Shown here: positions 52,802-62,178 of the stretch, in pieces | Layout of the letters: each line of letters begins with the position of its first letter | Numbering within the stretch: position 1 is the stretch's first letter | Assembly: GCF_014229095.1 (NCBI RefSeq) | Contig: NZ_JAARZC010000001.1 | Location: 806,001-870,000 of the forward strand | Source: Listeria cossartiae subsp. cayugensis | Lineage (GTDB): Bacteria; Bacillota; Bacilli; Lactobacillales; Listeriaceae | Reading direction: 5' to 3' | DNA length: 64,000 nucleotides | Made by a program: the position numbers and the translations under genes | The notes under the pieces: model-generated | Seen by the model: the letters and a program-made list of their open reading frames with translations, nothing else | Database searches by the model: none | What the model was told of the DNA's origin: nothing

Positions 52802-53370
52802 GTATGGAACTAGAAGCACTCATAAAAGCCGTCACTGAGGAAGTCATGAAACGATTACAACTTCCAGAGAAAAAAATGATAATCATGGGTCAAGATGCAG
52901 AACACACTCTCAGACAGTGTTATCTAAAAGAATATCAAGTTTCGCTTTATGATCGTTCTGAACGCGCTTGTGACATTTTATTACTGGAAGAATTGGACAT
53001 CGCTGAATTAGCTCGAATCAGTTTGTTTGCACCGATGAACAAAAAAGAACAATTTATTACGAATCATCTTTTAGCAGGACGGCCTACTTGGATTATGAAG
53101 AGTGGCATCAAAGCACATGCTTACAAACGTTCCGCTAAATATGGTATCAGACAACTTTTTCAAGAATATGAGGAGAAACTGAGCCGATTTGGTGTCGAAT
53201 TTATCGATAGTCCGGTAAAAGACACGAAAGAAAGCAAAGTTATCACCGAACAGGATGTTGAAAAACTGACTAAGAACAAAAGCGAATTCATTTTGCCTAA
53301 AGGAAGTTTCTTAACACCACTTGCAAAAGATTATTTACAGGAAAACCGAATAAGCATTAAAGAAAGTTAG
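52798..53370 (+). CDS. Conserved ethanolamine utilisation protein, function unknown
   Basis: 190 residues. N-terminal amphipathic helix (MELEALIKAVTEEVMKRLQ), a central Rossmann-like region (KKMIIMGQDAEHTLRQCYLK, ACDILLLEELDIAELARIS) and a C-terminal FILPKGSFLTPLAKDYLQEN close to the end of PduM. It corresponds to the hypothetical protein of Firmicute eut operons (TIGR02536-like, from memory), and may be an assembly factor. Stop lies 14 bp before eutN. Confidence 0.8.
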   Translation: MSMELEALIKAVTEEVMKRLQLPEKKMIIMGQDAEHTLRQCYLKEYQVSLYDRSERACDILLLEELDIAELARISLFAPMNKKEQFITNHLLAGRPTWIMKSGIKAHAYKRSAKYGIRQLFQEYEEKLSRFGVEFIDSPVKDTKESKVITEQDVEKLTKNKSEFILPKGSFLTPLAKDYLQENRISIKES

Positions 53371-53384
53371 GAAGGAAGAGCGTC

Positions 53385-53654
53385 ATGCAAATTGGAAAAG
53401 TTACCGGGAGTTTATGGGCAACAAGAAAAGACGAAAAACTGAATGGTTTAAAACTACTTTTAGTAGAGATTTGTACCGATGAAACGGAAGATGTAAGACA
53501 TTCCATAGTGGCAGCTGATAATGCCGGAGCAGGAAACGGCGATCTTGTGCTCGTTACAACTGGTAGCGCAGCACGAGCATCTACAGGGGACAATACTATA
53601 CCAGTGGACGCTTGTATCGTCGGCATTATCGACTCGGTAGAACGTTATGGCTGA
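53385..53654 (+). CDS. eutN: EutN, pentameric vertex protein
   Basis: 89 residues, EutN/CcmL fold: QIGKVTGSLWATRKDEKLNG, GAGNGDLVLVTTGSAAR and CIVGIIDSVE. Vertex pentamer of the ethanolamine shell. Overlaps the next gene by 8 bp. Confidence 0.93.
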   Translation: MQIGKVTGSLWATRKDEKLNGLKLLLVEICTDETEDVRHSIVAADNAGAGNGDLVLVTTGSAARASTGDNTIPVDACIVGIIDSVERYG

Positions 53655-54192
53655 ACAGTCCTTAGGTATTCTTGAACTCAGGAGTATAAGTAAAGGTTAC
53701 GAAATGGCCGATGTTTTCTTGAAAGCAGGCAATGTAACTTTATTTACTTTTCGTCCGACATGTCCTGGTAAATTTTTGATTATTTTGCAAGGTGCTTCCG
53801 GTGAACTTACTAGTGCGATGCAAGATGCGAAAGAAGAAGCTGGAAAATTTCATGTTTCTTCTTATATTTTGCATATGGCGCACGAAGAATTACTTGCTTT
53901 TCTAAACAATAAACACCCTAAAGTGGAAGTTGACGCAGTAGGAATTATCGAAATCAGTCAACTTGGTGCTGGGCTAAACGCGGTCAATGAGGCACTGAAA
54001 AAATCAGCCATTCATTTAAAACGAATGACGCTCGGTGCTTCGATTGGTGGGAAATTTGTCGCTGTTTTTACAGGGGAAGTTAGTGCTATTCAAGAAGGGA
54101 TGCGGATTCTAATCGAAACCGCCGAACCAAAAAAGGTGATACATCATACGGTTATTCCTTCTCCTGATGAACTTTTAAAACGCTATCTATAG
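53647..54192 (+). CDS. PduT-like trimeric shell protein without pore Cys
   Basis: 181 residues with two BMC domains, matching PduT of this window along its length (LELRSISKGYEMADVFLKA, CPGKFLIIL). The Fe-S Cys of PduT (Cys106) is replaced by Leu106 in EISQLGAG, so a cluster at the pore is not expected. It lies between eutN and eutH. Confidence 0.88.
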   Translation: MAEQSLGILELRSISKGYEMADVFLKAGNVTLFTFRPTCPGKFLIILQGASGELTSAMQDAKEEAGKFHVSSYILHMAHEELLAFLNNKHPKVEVDAVGIIEISQLGAGLNAVNEALKKSAIHLKRMTLGASIGGKFVAVFTGEVSAIQEGMRILIETAEPKKVIHHTVIPSPDELLKRYL

Positions 54193-54207
54193 AATGGAGG
54201 AACACTT

Positions 54208-55329
54208 TTGAGCATTAATGAAATTATTATTTATTTAATGGTTATCTTTATGATTTTAGGAGCTATTGACAAAATTATCGGTAACAAATTTGGCTTAGGT
54301 GCACAATTTGAAGAAGGTATTATGGCAATGGGTTCACTAACACTAGCAATGGTCGGGATTATTACGTTAGCACCAGTTTTAGCGAAAATTTTAAGTCCGA
54401 TTGTTGTACCAATTTACACGGCGCTTGGGGCTGACCCGGCAATGTTTGCAACAACGTTACTTGCGAATGACATGGGTGGTTTTGCGCTAGCTCAAGAACT
54501 TGCGCTAACTCCTGATGCTGGTCTTTTTGCGGGAGCAATTTTAGGTTCGATGATGGGACCAACAATCGTTTTCACTATTCCAGTAGCACTTGGAATTATT
54601 AAAAAAGAAGATCACAAATATTTAGCGACTGGTGTATTATCCGGTATTATTACTATTCCAATCGGTTGTTTAATTGGTGGACTTGTAGCTGGATTCTCTC
54701 CAATCATGATTTTCAAAAACTTAGTACCAATTATTCTTGTAGCTGCTCTAATTATGTTAGGTCTTTGGTTCAAACCAGAAGGCATGATTAAAGGCTTCAC
54801 TATTTTCGGTAAAGGTGTAGTAATTGTTGCTACTATCGGACTTGTTGCTGGAGCTGTTCAACAATTAACTGGTTTAACTATTATTCCAGGAATTGCACCA
54901 ATCGGCGAAGGTATTGAAATCGTTGGTGGTATTGCACTAGTTCTTGCAGGCGCTTTCTGTTTAGTATTCGTTATTACGAAACTTTTCAACAAGCCTCTGA
55001 TGAAAATGGGTAAATTACTTGGTATGAATGAAGTTGCGGCAGCTGGTATGGTTGCTACACTTGCAAACAGTATCCCAATGTTACAAATGCTAAAAGATAT
55101 GGATGAGCGTGGTAAAATTATTAACGTTGCTTTCGCAGTATCTGCGGCCTTTGTTTTAGGTGATCATCTAGGCTTTACAGCTGGTGTTGCTAAAGATATG
55201 ATCTTCCCAATGATCGTCGGGAAATTAGTCGGAGGGGTAACTGCTGTTGGTGTTGGTATCTACATGGCTAACCGAATGATGAAAAAAAATAAAACAAAAG
55301 AACAAACGGCGGTGAAAGATAATGGCTGA
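54208..55329 (+). CDS. eutH: EutH, ethanolamine permease
   Basis: 373 residues from TTG 54208 (AATGGAGG). About eleven hydrophobic helices; conserved EutH stretches are FATTLLANDMGGFALAQELA and AFVLGDHLGFTAGVAKDM. Imports ethanolamine when it is scarce or mostly protonated. Overlaps eutQ by 8 bp. Confidence 0.94.
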   Translation: MSINEIIIYLMVIFMILGAIDKIIGNKFGLGAQFEEGIMAMGSLTLAMVGIITLAPVLAKILSPIVVPIYTALGADPAMFATTLLANDMGGFALAQELALTPDAGLFAGAILGSMMGPTIVFTIPVALGIIKKEDHKYLATGVLSGIITIPIGCLIGGLVAGFSPIMIFKNLVPIILVAALIMLGLWFKPEGMIKGFTIFGKGVVIVATIGLVAGAVQQLTGLTIIPGIAPIGEGIEIVGGIALVLAGAFCLVFVITKLFNKPLMKMGKLLGMNEVAAAGMVATLANSIPMLQMLKDMDERGKIINVAFAVSAAFVLGDHLGFTAGVAKDMIFPMIVGKLVGGVTAVGVGIYMANRMMKKNKTKEQTAVKDNG

Positions 55330-55768
55330 TATTAGTAAAGAGTTAATCGAACAACTAGTAAAACAAGTTATCATTGAAAAAATGGGCCAAAGTTCCAAAC
55401 ACGTTGATCCAAGTGGTATTTTATCGATCAAACTTCCTGTTGTGAAAGTTTCAGAAGAAGATCGTTTAGATACAGGTAACCCGAGCGATGTTGTTTATAC
55501 AAAAGACTTAGTAACACTAGAAGAAAGTAAACGTCTAGGTTTCGGTCTAATGGAAATGAAAGATACAACATTCGATTGGTTCTTGGATTATGATGAAGTA
55601 GATTACGTTATCGAAGGCAGATTAGATGTTGTCATTGATGGCAGAACTGTTTCAGCAGGACCAGGAGAAATTATTTTCATTCCTAAAGGTAGCCAAATCA
55701 AGTTTTCCGTAACTGGTGAAGCAAGATTTGTTTATGTTACTTATCCGGCTGATTGGCAGTCACAATAA
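55322..55768 (+). CDS. eutQ: EutQ, cupin-fold ethanolamine utilisation protein
   Basis: 148 residues. N-terminal amphipathic helix (SKELIEQLVKQVIIEKMG) and a cupin barrel (FDWFLDYDEVDYVIEGRLDV, GPGEIIFIPKGSQIKFSV). EutQ has been reported with acetate kinase activity; the barrel is clear, the enzymatic role less so. End of the eut operon. Confidence 0.92.
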   Translation: MADISKELIEQLVKQVIIEKMGQSSKHVDPSGILSIKLPVVKVSEEDRLDTGNPSDVVYTKDLVTLEESKRLGFGLMEMKDTTFDWFLDYDEVDYVIEGRLDVVIDGRTVSAGPGEIIFIPKGSQIKFSVTGEARFVYVTYPADWQSQ

Positions 55769-55771
55769 AAT

Positions 55772-55814
55772 AAAAAACGATTTCGGCTTAACGGCTGAAA
55801 TCGTTTTTTTATTT
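55772..55814. terminator. Bidirectional intrinsic terminator
   Basis: AAAAACGATTTC-GC pairs with GC-GAAATCGTTTTT (one mismatch), with A and T runs on both sides; ends eutQ and the convergent AraC gene. Confidence 0.88.
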
Positions 55815-56360
55815 TAAGGAATCGCGGTATTCTTTCGGCGTCATATCGAATTCTTTTTTAAATACTTTGCAAAAATAGCTGGCTCTTGAGAAACCTAAGT
55901 TCTTGGCAATTGTATGAACCGCCCAGTCGCTTTTTTCTAGTTGTTCTTTCGCATAGAGCATTTTTTGTTCGTTGACGTAATTGATAAAATTGATATTTAA
56001 TTCGTTTTTAAATAATTTACTTAAATAAAAGGGGCTTAAATAAACATAATTCGCCACTTCTTCTAAAGTAATCGAGCGATGAATGTTCTTTTTAATGTAG
56101 CGAATCGCTTGTTTGATTTCTTTATGCTCGCCGCCAGATTTACTAACAGTAGCTGTTTCTTTTTTCGGTTGTTTTTGTTTTTCGTGCGCAGAGTAATAAT
56201 CGCTTAACACATCCAGCACTTCGACCGTTTCAAGCGAATGGAGTAGGGCGGAATGATCTGGATTTTTCTTGTTAAAATCTTCATGAATTTGTTGTGTAAA
56301 TTGATTTTCAACTTGATTAGTCATGAGTGGTTGAATATTGATAACTTTTTCTTTCTCCAA
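55809..56360 (-). CDS. Short PocR paralogue lacking the sensor domain
   Basis: About 183 residues from TTG 56360 (or TTG 56366), after AGGAGGAGGAA. The C-terminal AraC domain (TLEEVANYVYLSPFYLSKLF; TIAKNLGFSRASYFCKVFKK) is close to that of PocR at 22474, but the N-terminal part is a short unrelated helical segment with no PocR sensory domain. It may bind the same sites as PocR and respond to something else, or compete with it. It is divergent from cblT, whose upstream region carries the third palindromic element. Confidence 0.85.
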   Translation of the reverse strand: MEKEKVINIQPLMTNQVENQFTQQIHEDFNKKNPDHSALLHSLETVEVLDVLSDYYSAHEKQKQPKKETATVSKSGGEHKEIKQAIRYIKKNIHRSITLEEVANYVYLSPFYLSKLFKNELNINFINYVNEQKMLYAKEQLEKSDWAVHTIAKNLGFSRASYFCKVFKKEFDMTPKEYRDSLK

Positions 56361-56461
56361 ATGCAATTCCTCCTCCTATTCTACTTGCACTAATTATACC
56401 ATAAAATCGCTTTAAATAACGTTTAATCCTGCATTTTAAATAGAACAATAAATTCTTTTTT

Positions 56462-56478
56462 ATAACAAAATATTGTCA
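56462..56478. promoter_or_regulatory. Palindromic operator-like element, copy 3 (cblT)
   Basis: ATAACAAAATATTGTCA matches copy 1 (18484-18500) at 16 of 17 bases. It lies between the divergent AraC-type gene and cblT, about 100 bp from the AraC start. Confidence 0.5.
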
Positions 56479-56673
56479 TTTTCTTCGTTTCCAAAATAGA
56501 AATTGAGAAAAAGTTCACACTGGGGGCTATTTTTGCTAGATAAAACAGAAAAAATCAGATTTGAAAAGCTTGCACTATTTTGTTTTCGGTGCTCTGAGTG
56601 ACCTTGTACCAGTGGTTTAACAGGGATATAATGAAATGGAAATAACGCTTTCATGAGAGGGTGATCTTTTCAA

Positions 56674-57168
56674 TTGAAGATTCAAAAATTAGTCTTATGT
56701 GCGATGTTGATTGCGATGTGTGTAATTGGCGCGAACATAAAATTAATGGGTTCTGTTGCATTTGACGCAGCTCCAGCTTTTATTGGAACTTTGCTGCTTG
56801 GTCCGATGTACGGCGCAGTGCTTGGGATTTTCGGTCATTTAACATCAGCATTACTGGCGGGTTTTCCGCTCACACTACCGATTCATTTGATTGTCGCTGG
56901 AATGATGGGCGTAACAATGATCGCTTACGGATTTACACGCCAAAAACTGGCAGAAAAAAATCCATTAGTAGCTATTAGTGTATCGAGTGTTGTCGCTTTT
57001 GTGTTTAATTGCCCATTATCATTACTCGCACTTTATCCATTAATGCATCAAGCGGTATTTGTTTTATTCCCAGTTCTTGCAGTAGGAACGATTTGCAACA
57101 TTTTAGTCGCAGAAATCGTTTACCAAGTATTGCCAGAACGCTGGAAAAGACGAATTGCCGGGTACTAA
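56674..57168 (+). CDS. cblT: CblT, alpha-ribazole transporter (ECF S component)
   Basis: 164 residues from TTG 56674. Five or six hydrophobic helices with the ECF S-component look (AMLIAMCVIGANIKLMGSV, FIGTLLLGPMYGAVLGIFGH). Matches the CblT group, which imports alpha-ribazole for CblS. The energising ECF module is not in the window and would be shared. A cobalamin riboswitch follows directly. Confidence 0.87.
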   Translation: MKIQKLVLCAMLIAMCVIGANIKLMGSVAFDAAPAFIGTLLLGPMYGAVLGIFGHLTSALLAGFPLTLPIHLIVAGMMGVTMIAYGFTRQKLAEKNPLVAISVSSVVAFVFNCPLSLLALYPLMHQAVFVLFPVLAVGTICNILVAEIVYQVLPERWKRRIAGY

Positions 57169-57171
57169 ACA

Positions 57172-57335
57172 ACTAAATAGGTGAATATATTAATCCGGGA
57201 AAGAGGTGAAAATCCTCTACAGGCCCTAGCTACTGTAATACGGACGAAAGCCAAACATATGTCACTGGAAGTAATTCCGGGAAGACTGGTGAGTAGGATG
57301 ATGTTAAGTCAGGAGACCGCTTTTATATTCGATAT
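57172..57335 (+). ncRNA. Cobalamin riboswitch of the cbi operon
   Basis: Class-I elements: GGGAAAGAGGTGAAAATCCTC, CTACTGTAATACGG, GCCAAACATATGTCACTGG and the B12 box TAAGTCAGGAGACC. Terminator at 57439. Excess adenosylcobalamin should stop transcription of cbiA onward. Confidence 0.93.
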
Positions 57336-57438
57336 CCAAAAACAACTTCTAAGGGAGCGAGTTGTCTTGATTAAGTAGATTTTCACGATGGGGAAGTTTC
57401 TTTGTGCTACAAGGAAATAGCTTATTTGCGTAAATCTC

Positions 57439-57475
57439 AAAAAGACGCCAAAGTTCTGTTTGGCGTCTTTTTTTA
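57439..57475 (+). terminator. Riboswitch-controlled terminator
   Basis: AAAAAGACGCCAAA pairs with TTTGGCGTCTTTTT around GTTCTG, followed by further T residues. Confidence 0.88.
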
Positions 57476-57500
57476 TGGCTAAATTTGAAAGGTGAAAAAG

Positions 57501-58859
57501 ATGAACAAAATCTTAATTGCGGCTGCATCAAGTGGGGCTGGCAAAACAACTGTCACACTTGGAATTATGCATGCACTGAAAAAAAGAGGCTTGCGGGTTC
57601 AACCGTTTAAAGTTGGACCAGATTATATTGATACCAATTATCACCAAGCGATAACAGGTGTTGCATCGATTAATTTAGATAGTTTTCTGATTGATGACGA
57701 TGCTATGCTCGCTGCTCTTTTTCAAAAGCACGGGGAAACGGCTGATATTTCGGTGATTGAAGGTGTAATGGGGTTGTTTGATGGGCTTGGGATTGATCGT
57801 GATAATGCGAGTACTTCTTTTATCGCCAAATGCACAAAAACGCCAGTGATTTTAGTCGTGGATGGGAAAGCGATTTCGACTTCTGCGGCAGCAATTGTGG
57901 ATGGTTTTAATCGTTTTGATCCGGAGCTAGAAATTGCAGGAGTGATTATTAACCGCGTCGCTTCAGAAAATCATTTTTCATTGATAAAAGGGGCGATTGA
58001 GCGCTATACGGATGTGCCGGTTCTAGGATATTTGCCGAAAAATGCGGCGGTGGCAATTCCGGAACGGCATCTTGGTTTAGTGCCGCAAGAAGAAATGACG
58101 GAATTAGAAGCAAAATGGGAGTTGCTTAGCGATTTGATTGCCGAACATGTTGATTTGGAACGGTTGTTGGAAATAAGCAAGGCTAGTGAAGAGTTGGTCA
58201 GAGAGTCACTTGATATTGCGCTACCGGACTTTAGTGGACTTCGGGTTGCTTATGCGCTCGATGAAGCATTCCATTTTTATTATCAAGATAATTTGGAACT
58301 GATTCGTTCGACAGGAGCAACGCTAATTCCGTTCAGTCCACTGGAAGATATGGAAGTTCCCGAAGCAGATTTTATCTATATTGGTGGAGGTTTTCCGGAG
58401 GTGTTTGCGGAGCGGCTTGCGAAGAATGGCACGATGCGCGAATCGATTTTGGCGGCACATGAAAAAGGTATTCCAATTTATGCGGAGTGTGGCGGGCTGA
58501 TGTATCTTGGTTCAGCACTAGAAATGGACGATACGCAATATGATATGGTCGGCGTTTTTTCTGGAATCAGTAAGATGACGACGCGACTTCGGAAGTTTGG
58601 TTATTGTACCGCGACACCTAGTACAGACACGCTGATTGGCAAAAAAGGTTCCGCAATTCGTGGTCATGAATTCCATCATTCTGTTTTTGAAACGACCGAA
58701 ACGCCTTGTATGAAACTTTCAAAAAAGCGCGATGGCAAAATAGTGAAGGAATGGAACGGTGGTTATCAAAAAGGTAATACGTTTGCGAGTTATTTACATA
58801 TTCATTTCTATCAAAATCCAGCCATTTTAATTCATATGTTTGGAGCTGTGCGCCGATGA
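57501..58859 (+). CDS. cbiA: CbiA, cobyrinate a,c-diamide synthase
   Basis: ATG 57501 (AAAGGTG) gives 452 residues. N-terminal ATPase with [17 protein letters not shown] (P-loop) and a C-terminal glutamine amidotransferase domain with ECGGLMYLG (catalytic Cys) and the late His in HEFHHS. Amidates positions a and c of the corrin ring. Confidence 0.94.
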   Translation: MNKILIAAASSGAGKTTVTLGIMHALKKRGLRVQPFKVGPDYIDTNYHQAITGVASINLDSFLIDDDAMLAALFQKHGETADISVIEGVMGLFDGLGIDRDNASTSFIAKCTKTPVILVVDGKAISTSAAAIVDGFNRFDPELEIAGVIINRVASENHFSLIKGAIERYTDVPVLGYLPKNAAVAIPERHLGLVPQEEMTELEAKWELLSDLIAEHVDLERLLEISKASEELVRESLDIALPDFSGLRVAYALDEAFHFYYQDNLELIRSTGATLIPFSPLEDMEVPEADFIYIGGGFPEVFAERLAKNGTMRESILAAHEKGIPIYAECGGLMYLGSALEMDDTQYDMVGVFSGISKMTTRLRKFGYCTATPSTDTLIGKKGSAIRGHEFHHSVFETTETPCMKLSKKRDGKIVKEWNGGYQKGNTFASYLHIHFYQNPAILIHMFGAVRR

Positions 58860-59803
58860 CATTACTATTTTATACAGCAGCTTTTATTTTAGATTGCTTG
58901 CTAGGTGACCCTTACAGCTGGCCGCATCCTATCAAAGCTATTGGAAATTGGATTCACTTTTTAACAACTGCTTTGCGGAAAATTTTTCATGGTAATGGAT
59001 TGTATTTTGCGGGCGGATTATTATTTGTTCTCACGGTTGGTTTGACCGGAGTTGTATCATGGTTGCTTCTATACCTCAGTGCGAAAATTGCTTTCTGGCT
59101 TTATGCAACTATTTTCATTTACTTAGGCTATACGACACTTGCGATGACTTGCCTTGCGAAAGAGGCGCGGAAAATAGAGAGGACACTGGCGGACGGGGAT
59201 TTGGCAGCTGCTAGGGTACAAGTTGGAATGATTGTTGGACGTGATACCGATAATTTATCAGCCGAACAAATTAGCAAAGCGACGATTGAAACAGTGGCCG
59301 AAAATACGGCAGACGGGGTAATTGCACCACTTTTTTACTTGTTCATTGGTGGACCAGTGCTTGCTTTAATGTATAAGGCAGTCAATACGCTGGATTCGAT
59401 GGTCGGTTATAAAAATGAAAAATATCGCGCGATTGGTTTTGTTTCCGCGAAAATGGATGATATTGCCAATTTTATTCCAGCAAGACTATCTTGGTTATTC
59501 CTCGTTATGGCGAGTTTTATTTTAAGGTTTGATTGGCGCGCGGCTTGGGTGATTGGGCTACGGGACCGGAAAAATCATACGAGTCCCAACTGTGCTTATC
59601 CAGAAGGTGCGGTTGCCGGAGCACTTGGTATCACGCTTGGTGGCACGCACGAATACTTTGGTGAAACAGTAGTTAAGCCAACAATCGGCAGTGGCACTAA
59701 ACCAGTGACACAAACAGAAATTAGCAAAACTATTCATTTGTTATATGCGACGTCCACAATCGCTTTTATCATTTTTACAAGTATATACCTAATACTATTT
59801 TAA
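58856..59803 (+). CDS. cbiB: CbiB, cobinamide-phosphate synthase
   Basis: 315 residues, ATGA-coupled to cbiA. Membrane protein of about five helices with [18 protein letters not shown] at the start, [17 protein letters not shown] and [16 protein letters not shown]. Attaches the aminopropanol phosphate made by CobD/PduX to adenosylcobyrate. Confidence 0.93.
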   Translation: MTLLFYTAAFILDCLLGDPYSWPHPIKAIGNWIHFLTTALRKIFHGNGLYFAGGLLFVLTVGLTGVVSWLLLYLSAKIAFWLYATIFIYLGYTTLAMTCLAKEARKIERTLADGDLAAARVQVGMIVGRDTDNLSAEQISKATIETVAENTADGVIAPLFYLFIGGPVLALMYKAVNTLDSMVGYKNEKYRAIGFVSAKMDDIANFIPARLSWLFLVMASFILRFDWRAAWVIGLRDRKNHTSPNCAYPEGAVAGALGITLGGTHEYFGETVVKPTIGSGTKPVTQTEISKTIHLLYATSTIAFIIFTSIYLILF

Positions 59804-59815
59804 AGGAGTGGCACA

Positions 59816-60448
59816 ATGAACTACATTAAAAATCCAGCCAAAATTGAAGAGAAAAGCTTTGAAATTATTCAACAAATTATTGATGATATTCGTCCAGACT
59901 ACACGTTTCAAAACAAACTAGAGGAAGCGATTATCAAGCGGGCAATACATACGACTGCGGATTTTGATTACTTGGATAGCCTTGTATTTCAGCAAGATGT
60001 TATCGCAAAAATTATTTATGTTCTCCAAAATAAAGGAACCATTTTTACTGATACTAATATGGCGCTAAGTGGTATTAACAAGCGTCTTTTAGATGAGCTT
60101 GGTTGTAAATATCATTGTTATGTGAGCGATCCAGAGACAATGGAAATTGCCAAACAGCACGGAATTACACGTTCGATGGCCGGGATTAAACTTGCTTCAC
60201 TTAAAGATGGGCCGAAAATTTTTGTTTTAGGAAATGCGCCAACTGCGGTGTATAAAATTATCGAAATGACGGAAAGTGACCAGTTACAAGCGGACGCGGT
60301 CGTGGCAGTTCCCGTTGGCTTTGTTGGTGCGGCAGAATGTAAAGAAGAAATTTTGGAAACGGATATCCCTGCAATTGTGGCACGTGGTAGAAAAGGTGGT
60401 AGTAACCTTGCTGCAGCCATCATTAATGCAATCTTGATTACGATGTAA
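59816..60448 (+). CDS. cbiC: CbiC, cobalt-precorrin-8 methylmutase
   Basis: 210 residues from ATG 59816 (AAAGGAG). The catalytic His is in IIKRAIHTTADFDY (about residue 43), and GNAPTAVYKIIEM and VGFVGAAECKEEI are family motifs. Moves a methyl group from C11 to C12 to give cobyrinate. Confidence 0.94.
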   Translation: MNYIKNPAKIEEKSFEIIQQIIDDIRPDYTFQNKLEEAIIKRAIHTTADFDYLDSLVFQQDVIAKIIYVLQNKGTIFTDTNMALSGINKRLLDELGCKYHCYVSDPETMEIAKQHGITRSMAGIKLASLKDGPKIFVLGNAPTAVYKIIEMTESDQLQADAVVAVPVGFVGAAECKEEILETDIPAIVARGRKGGSNLAAAIINAILITM

Positions 60449-60463
60449 AGAAGGCGACGAGCG

Positions 60464-61585
60464 ATGGAAGATTTTATTTATTATAACGGCAAAAAATATC
60501 GCAAAGGTTATACGACTGGAACATGTGCGGCAGCCGCGGCTAAAGCTTGTGTCGAAATGATTTTAACACAAGAAGAAGTGAGCGCGGTACAGGTTACGAC
60601 AACTGGTGGAACGATTCTTGAAATTCCGGTGGCGCATCAACAATTTTCCAAAAATAAAGCTACTGCCGCGGTTCAAAAAGATGGCGGGGACGATATTGAT
60701 GCGACACACGGAATGTGGATTTTTGTAGATGTGGAATTAACGGATAGCGCAGAAGTTTTGCTGGATGGCGGGGTTGGCATTGGTCGCGCCACACAAAAAG
60801 GGATTTCTGTGGCAGTTGGTGAAGCGGCCATTAACCCAGCACCACGGAAAAATATTTTAGCTACTGTGCGTGAATCACTTGGCGAAAATCGTGGTGCAAA
60901 CATTTTAGTCTATGCTCCAGAAGGCGAAGAGCGCGCCAAACGCACGATGAATAGCAATTTGGGCATCATTGGTGGAATTTCTATTTTGGGCACGACCGGT
61001 ATTGTTACCCCGATGTCGGATGAAGGCTGGAAAAAATCACTATCGATGGAGCTTGAAATGAAACGTAATCAAGGGCTCGACCAAATTATTCTTGTTCCCG
61101 GTAATTACGGAGATGATTTTGTCCAAAATACACTTGGCTTTTCAAGTGAAAATATCGTTTCGATGAGTAATTTTGTTGGCTATATGCTAAAAGAAACGCA
61201 GCGCCTTGCTTTCAAAAAAGTGTTGATGGTCGGTCATTTTGGCAAATTAGTGAAAGTTTCTGCGGGGATTTTTACGACTTATAGCAAGGATGCGGATGCG
61301 CGGGCAGAAATCTTAGTGGCCAATTTAGCTTTACTTGGCGCGCCGTTATCACTTTTACAAGAAGTAGAGCAGTGCAATACGACAGAAGCGGCAGGCGAAT
61401 TGATTGAAACAGCTGGTTACACGCAAGTTTATGACGTTATCGCTCAAAAAATCAAAGCAAGATCAGAGCGCTTTTTAAAATTCACGAAACCGAGCGTCGA
61501 AATTGATGTCGTGACTTTTTCGACCGAGCGCGGTTTACTTGCTGCAACGAAAGACATCGACGTATTGCGGGAGGAATGGCGATGA
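60464..61585 (+). CDS. cbiD: CbiD, cobalt-precorrin-5B C1-methyltransferase
   Basis: 373 residues from ATG 60464. N-terminal [20 protein letters not shown] is the family signature, and [19 protein letters not shown] and [16 protein letters not shown] follow. Marker of the anaerobic, early cobalt insertion B12 pathway. Overlaps cbiE by 4 bp. Confidence 0.94.
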   Translation: MEDFIYYNGKKYRKGYTTGTCAAAAAKACVEMILTQEEVSAVQVTTTGGTILEIPVAHQQFSKNKATAAVQKDGGDDIDATHGMWIFVDVELTDSAEVLLDGGVGIGRATQKGISVAVGEAAINPAPRKNILATVRESLGENRGANILVYAPEGEERAKRTMNSNLGIIGGISILGTTGIVTPMSDEGWKKSLSMELEMKRNQGLDQIILVPGNYGDDFVQNTLGFSSENIVSMSNFVGYMLKETQRLAFKKVLMVGHFGKLVKVSAGIFTTYSKDADARAEILVANLALLGAPLSLLQEVEQCNTTEAAGELIETAGYTQVYDVIAQKIKARSERFLKFTKPSVEIDVVTFSTERGLLAATKDIDVLREEWR

Positions 61586-62178
61586 TTACCGTAGTTGGAA
61601 TTGGGCCGGGTGATACCAAACTATTAATCCATGAAGCAAAATTGGCGATAAGCGAGGCGGATACGGTTTACGGCTCAACAAGGCAATTGCAAGAAATTGC
61701 TGAGTTAACAACTGCAACAGCAATGCTTTTACCAAAAAAACTAGCTGAGTTGAAAAATATCCCTCATCAGAATCAACAGGTAGTGATTTTGGCGTCAGGT
61801 GATCCACTGCTTTATGGGATTGGAAACTGGGCGATGGCGAATTTTGCGGAAGATGTTCGGATTATCCCGGGAATTAGCGCGATTCAAATGATGTTTCACC
61901 AAATCAAATTACCGATGAATGATTGTTTTATTACGAGCAGCCACGGCAAAACGCCAAATTTTGATTTTCTATTACAACATGAAAAAGTTGCAATGGTGAC
62001 AGATACAATTATCGGTCCATATGAAATTGCAGCAGAAATTTTAAAACGAAACTTAAATAAAATTATGTTTATTGGTGAAAATTTAAGTGCCAAAGAAGAA
62101 CGAATTCACAAGTTAAAGCCCGCTGATGTGGCCAAAAAATACGATATGAATGTAGTGGTGATTATAGATGAAGGATGA
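61582..62178 (+). CDS. cbiE: CbiE, cobalt-precorrin-7 C5-methyltransferase
   Basis: ATG 61582 (GGGAGG 7 nt away, ATGA overlap) gives 198 residues; ATG 61576 is too close to the ribosome binding site. Tetrapyrrole methylase fold with [12 protein letters not shown] (SAM site) and [14 protein letters not shown]. Works with CbiT; they are separate proteins here, fused as CobL in aerobic pathways. Confidence 0.93.
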   Translation: MITVVGIGPGDTKLLIHEAKLAISEADTVYGSTRQLQEIAELTTATAMLLPKKLAELKNIPHQNQQVVILASGDPLLYGIGNWAMANFAEDVRIIPGISAIQMMFHQIKLPMNDCFITSSHGKTPNFDFLLQHEKVAMVTDTIIGPYEIAAEILKRNLNKIMFIGENLSAKEERIHKLKPADVAKKYDMNVVVIIDEG

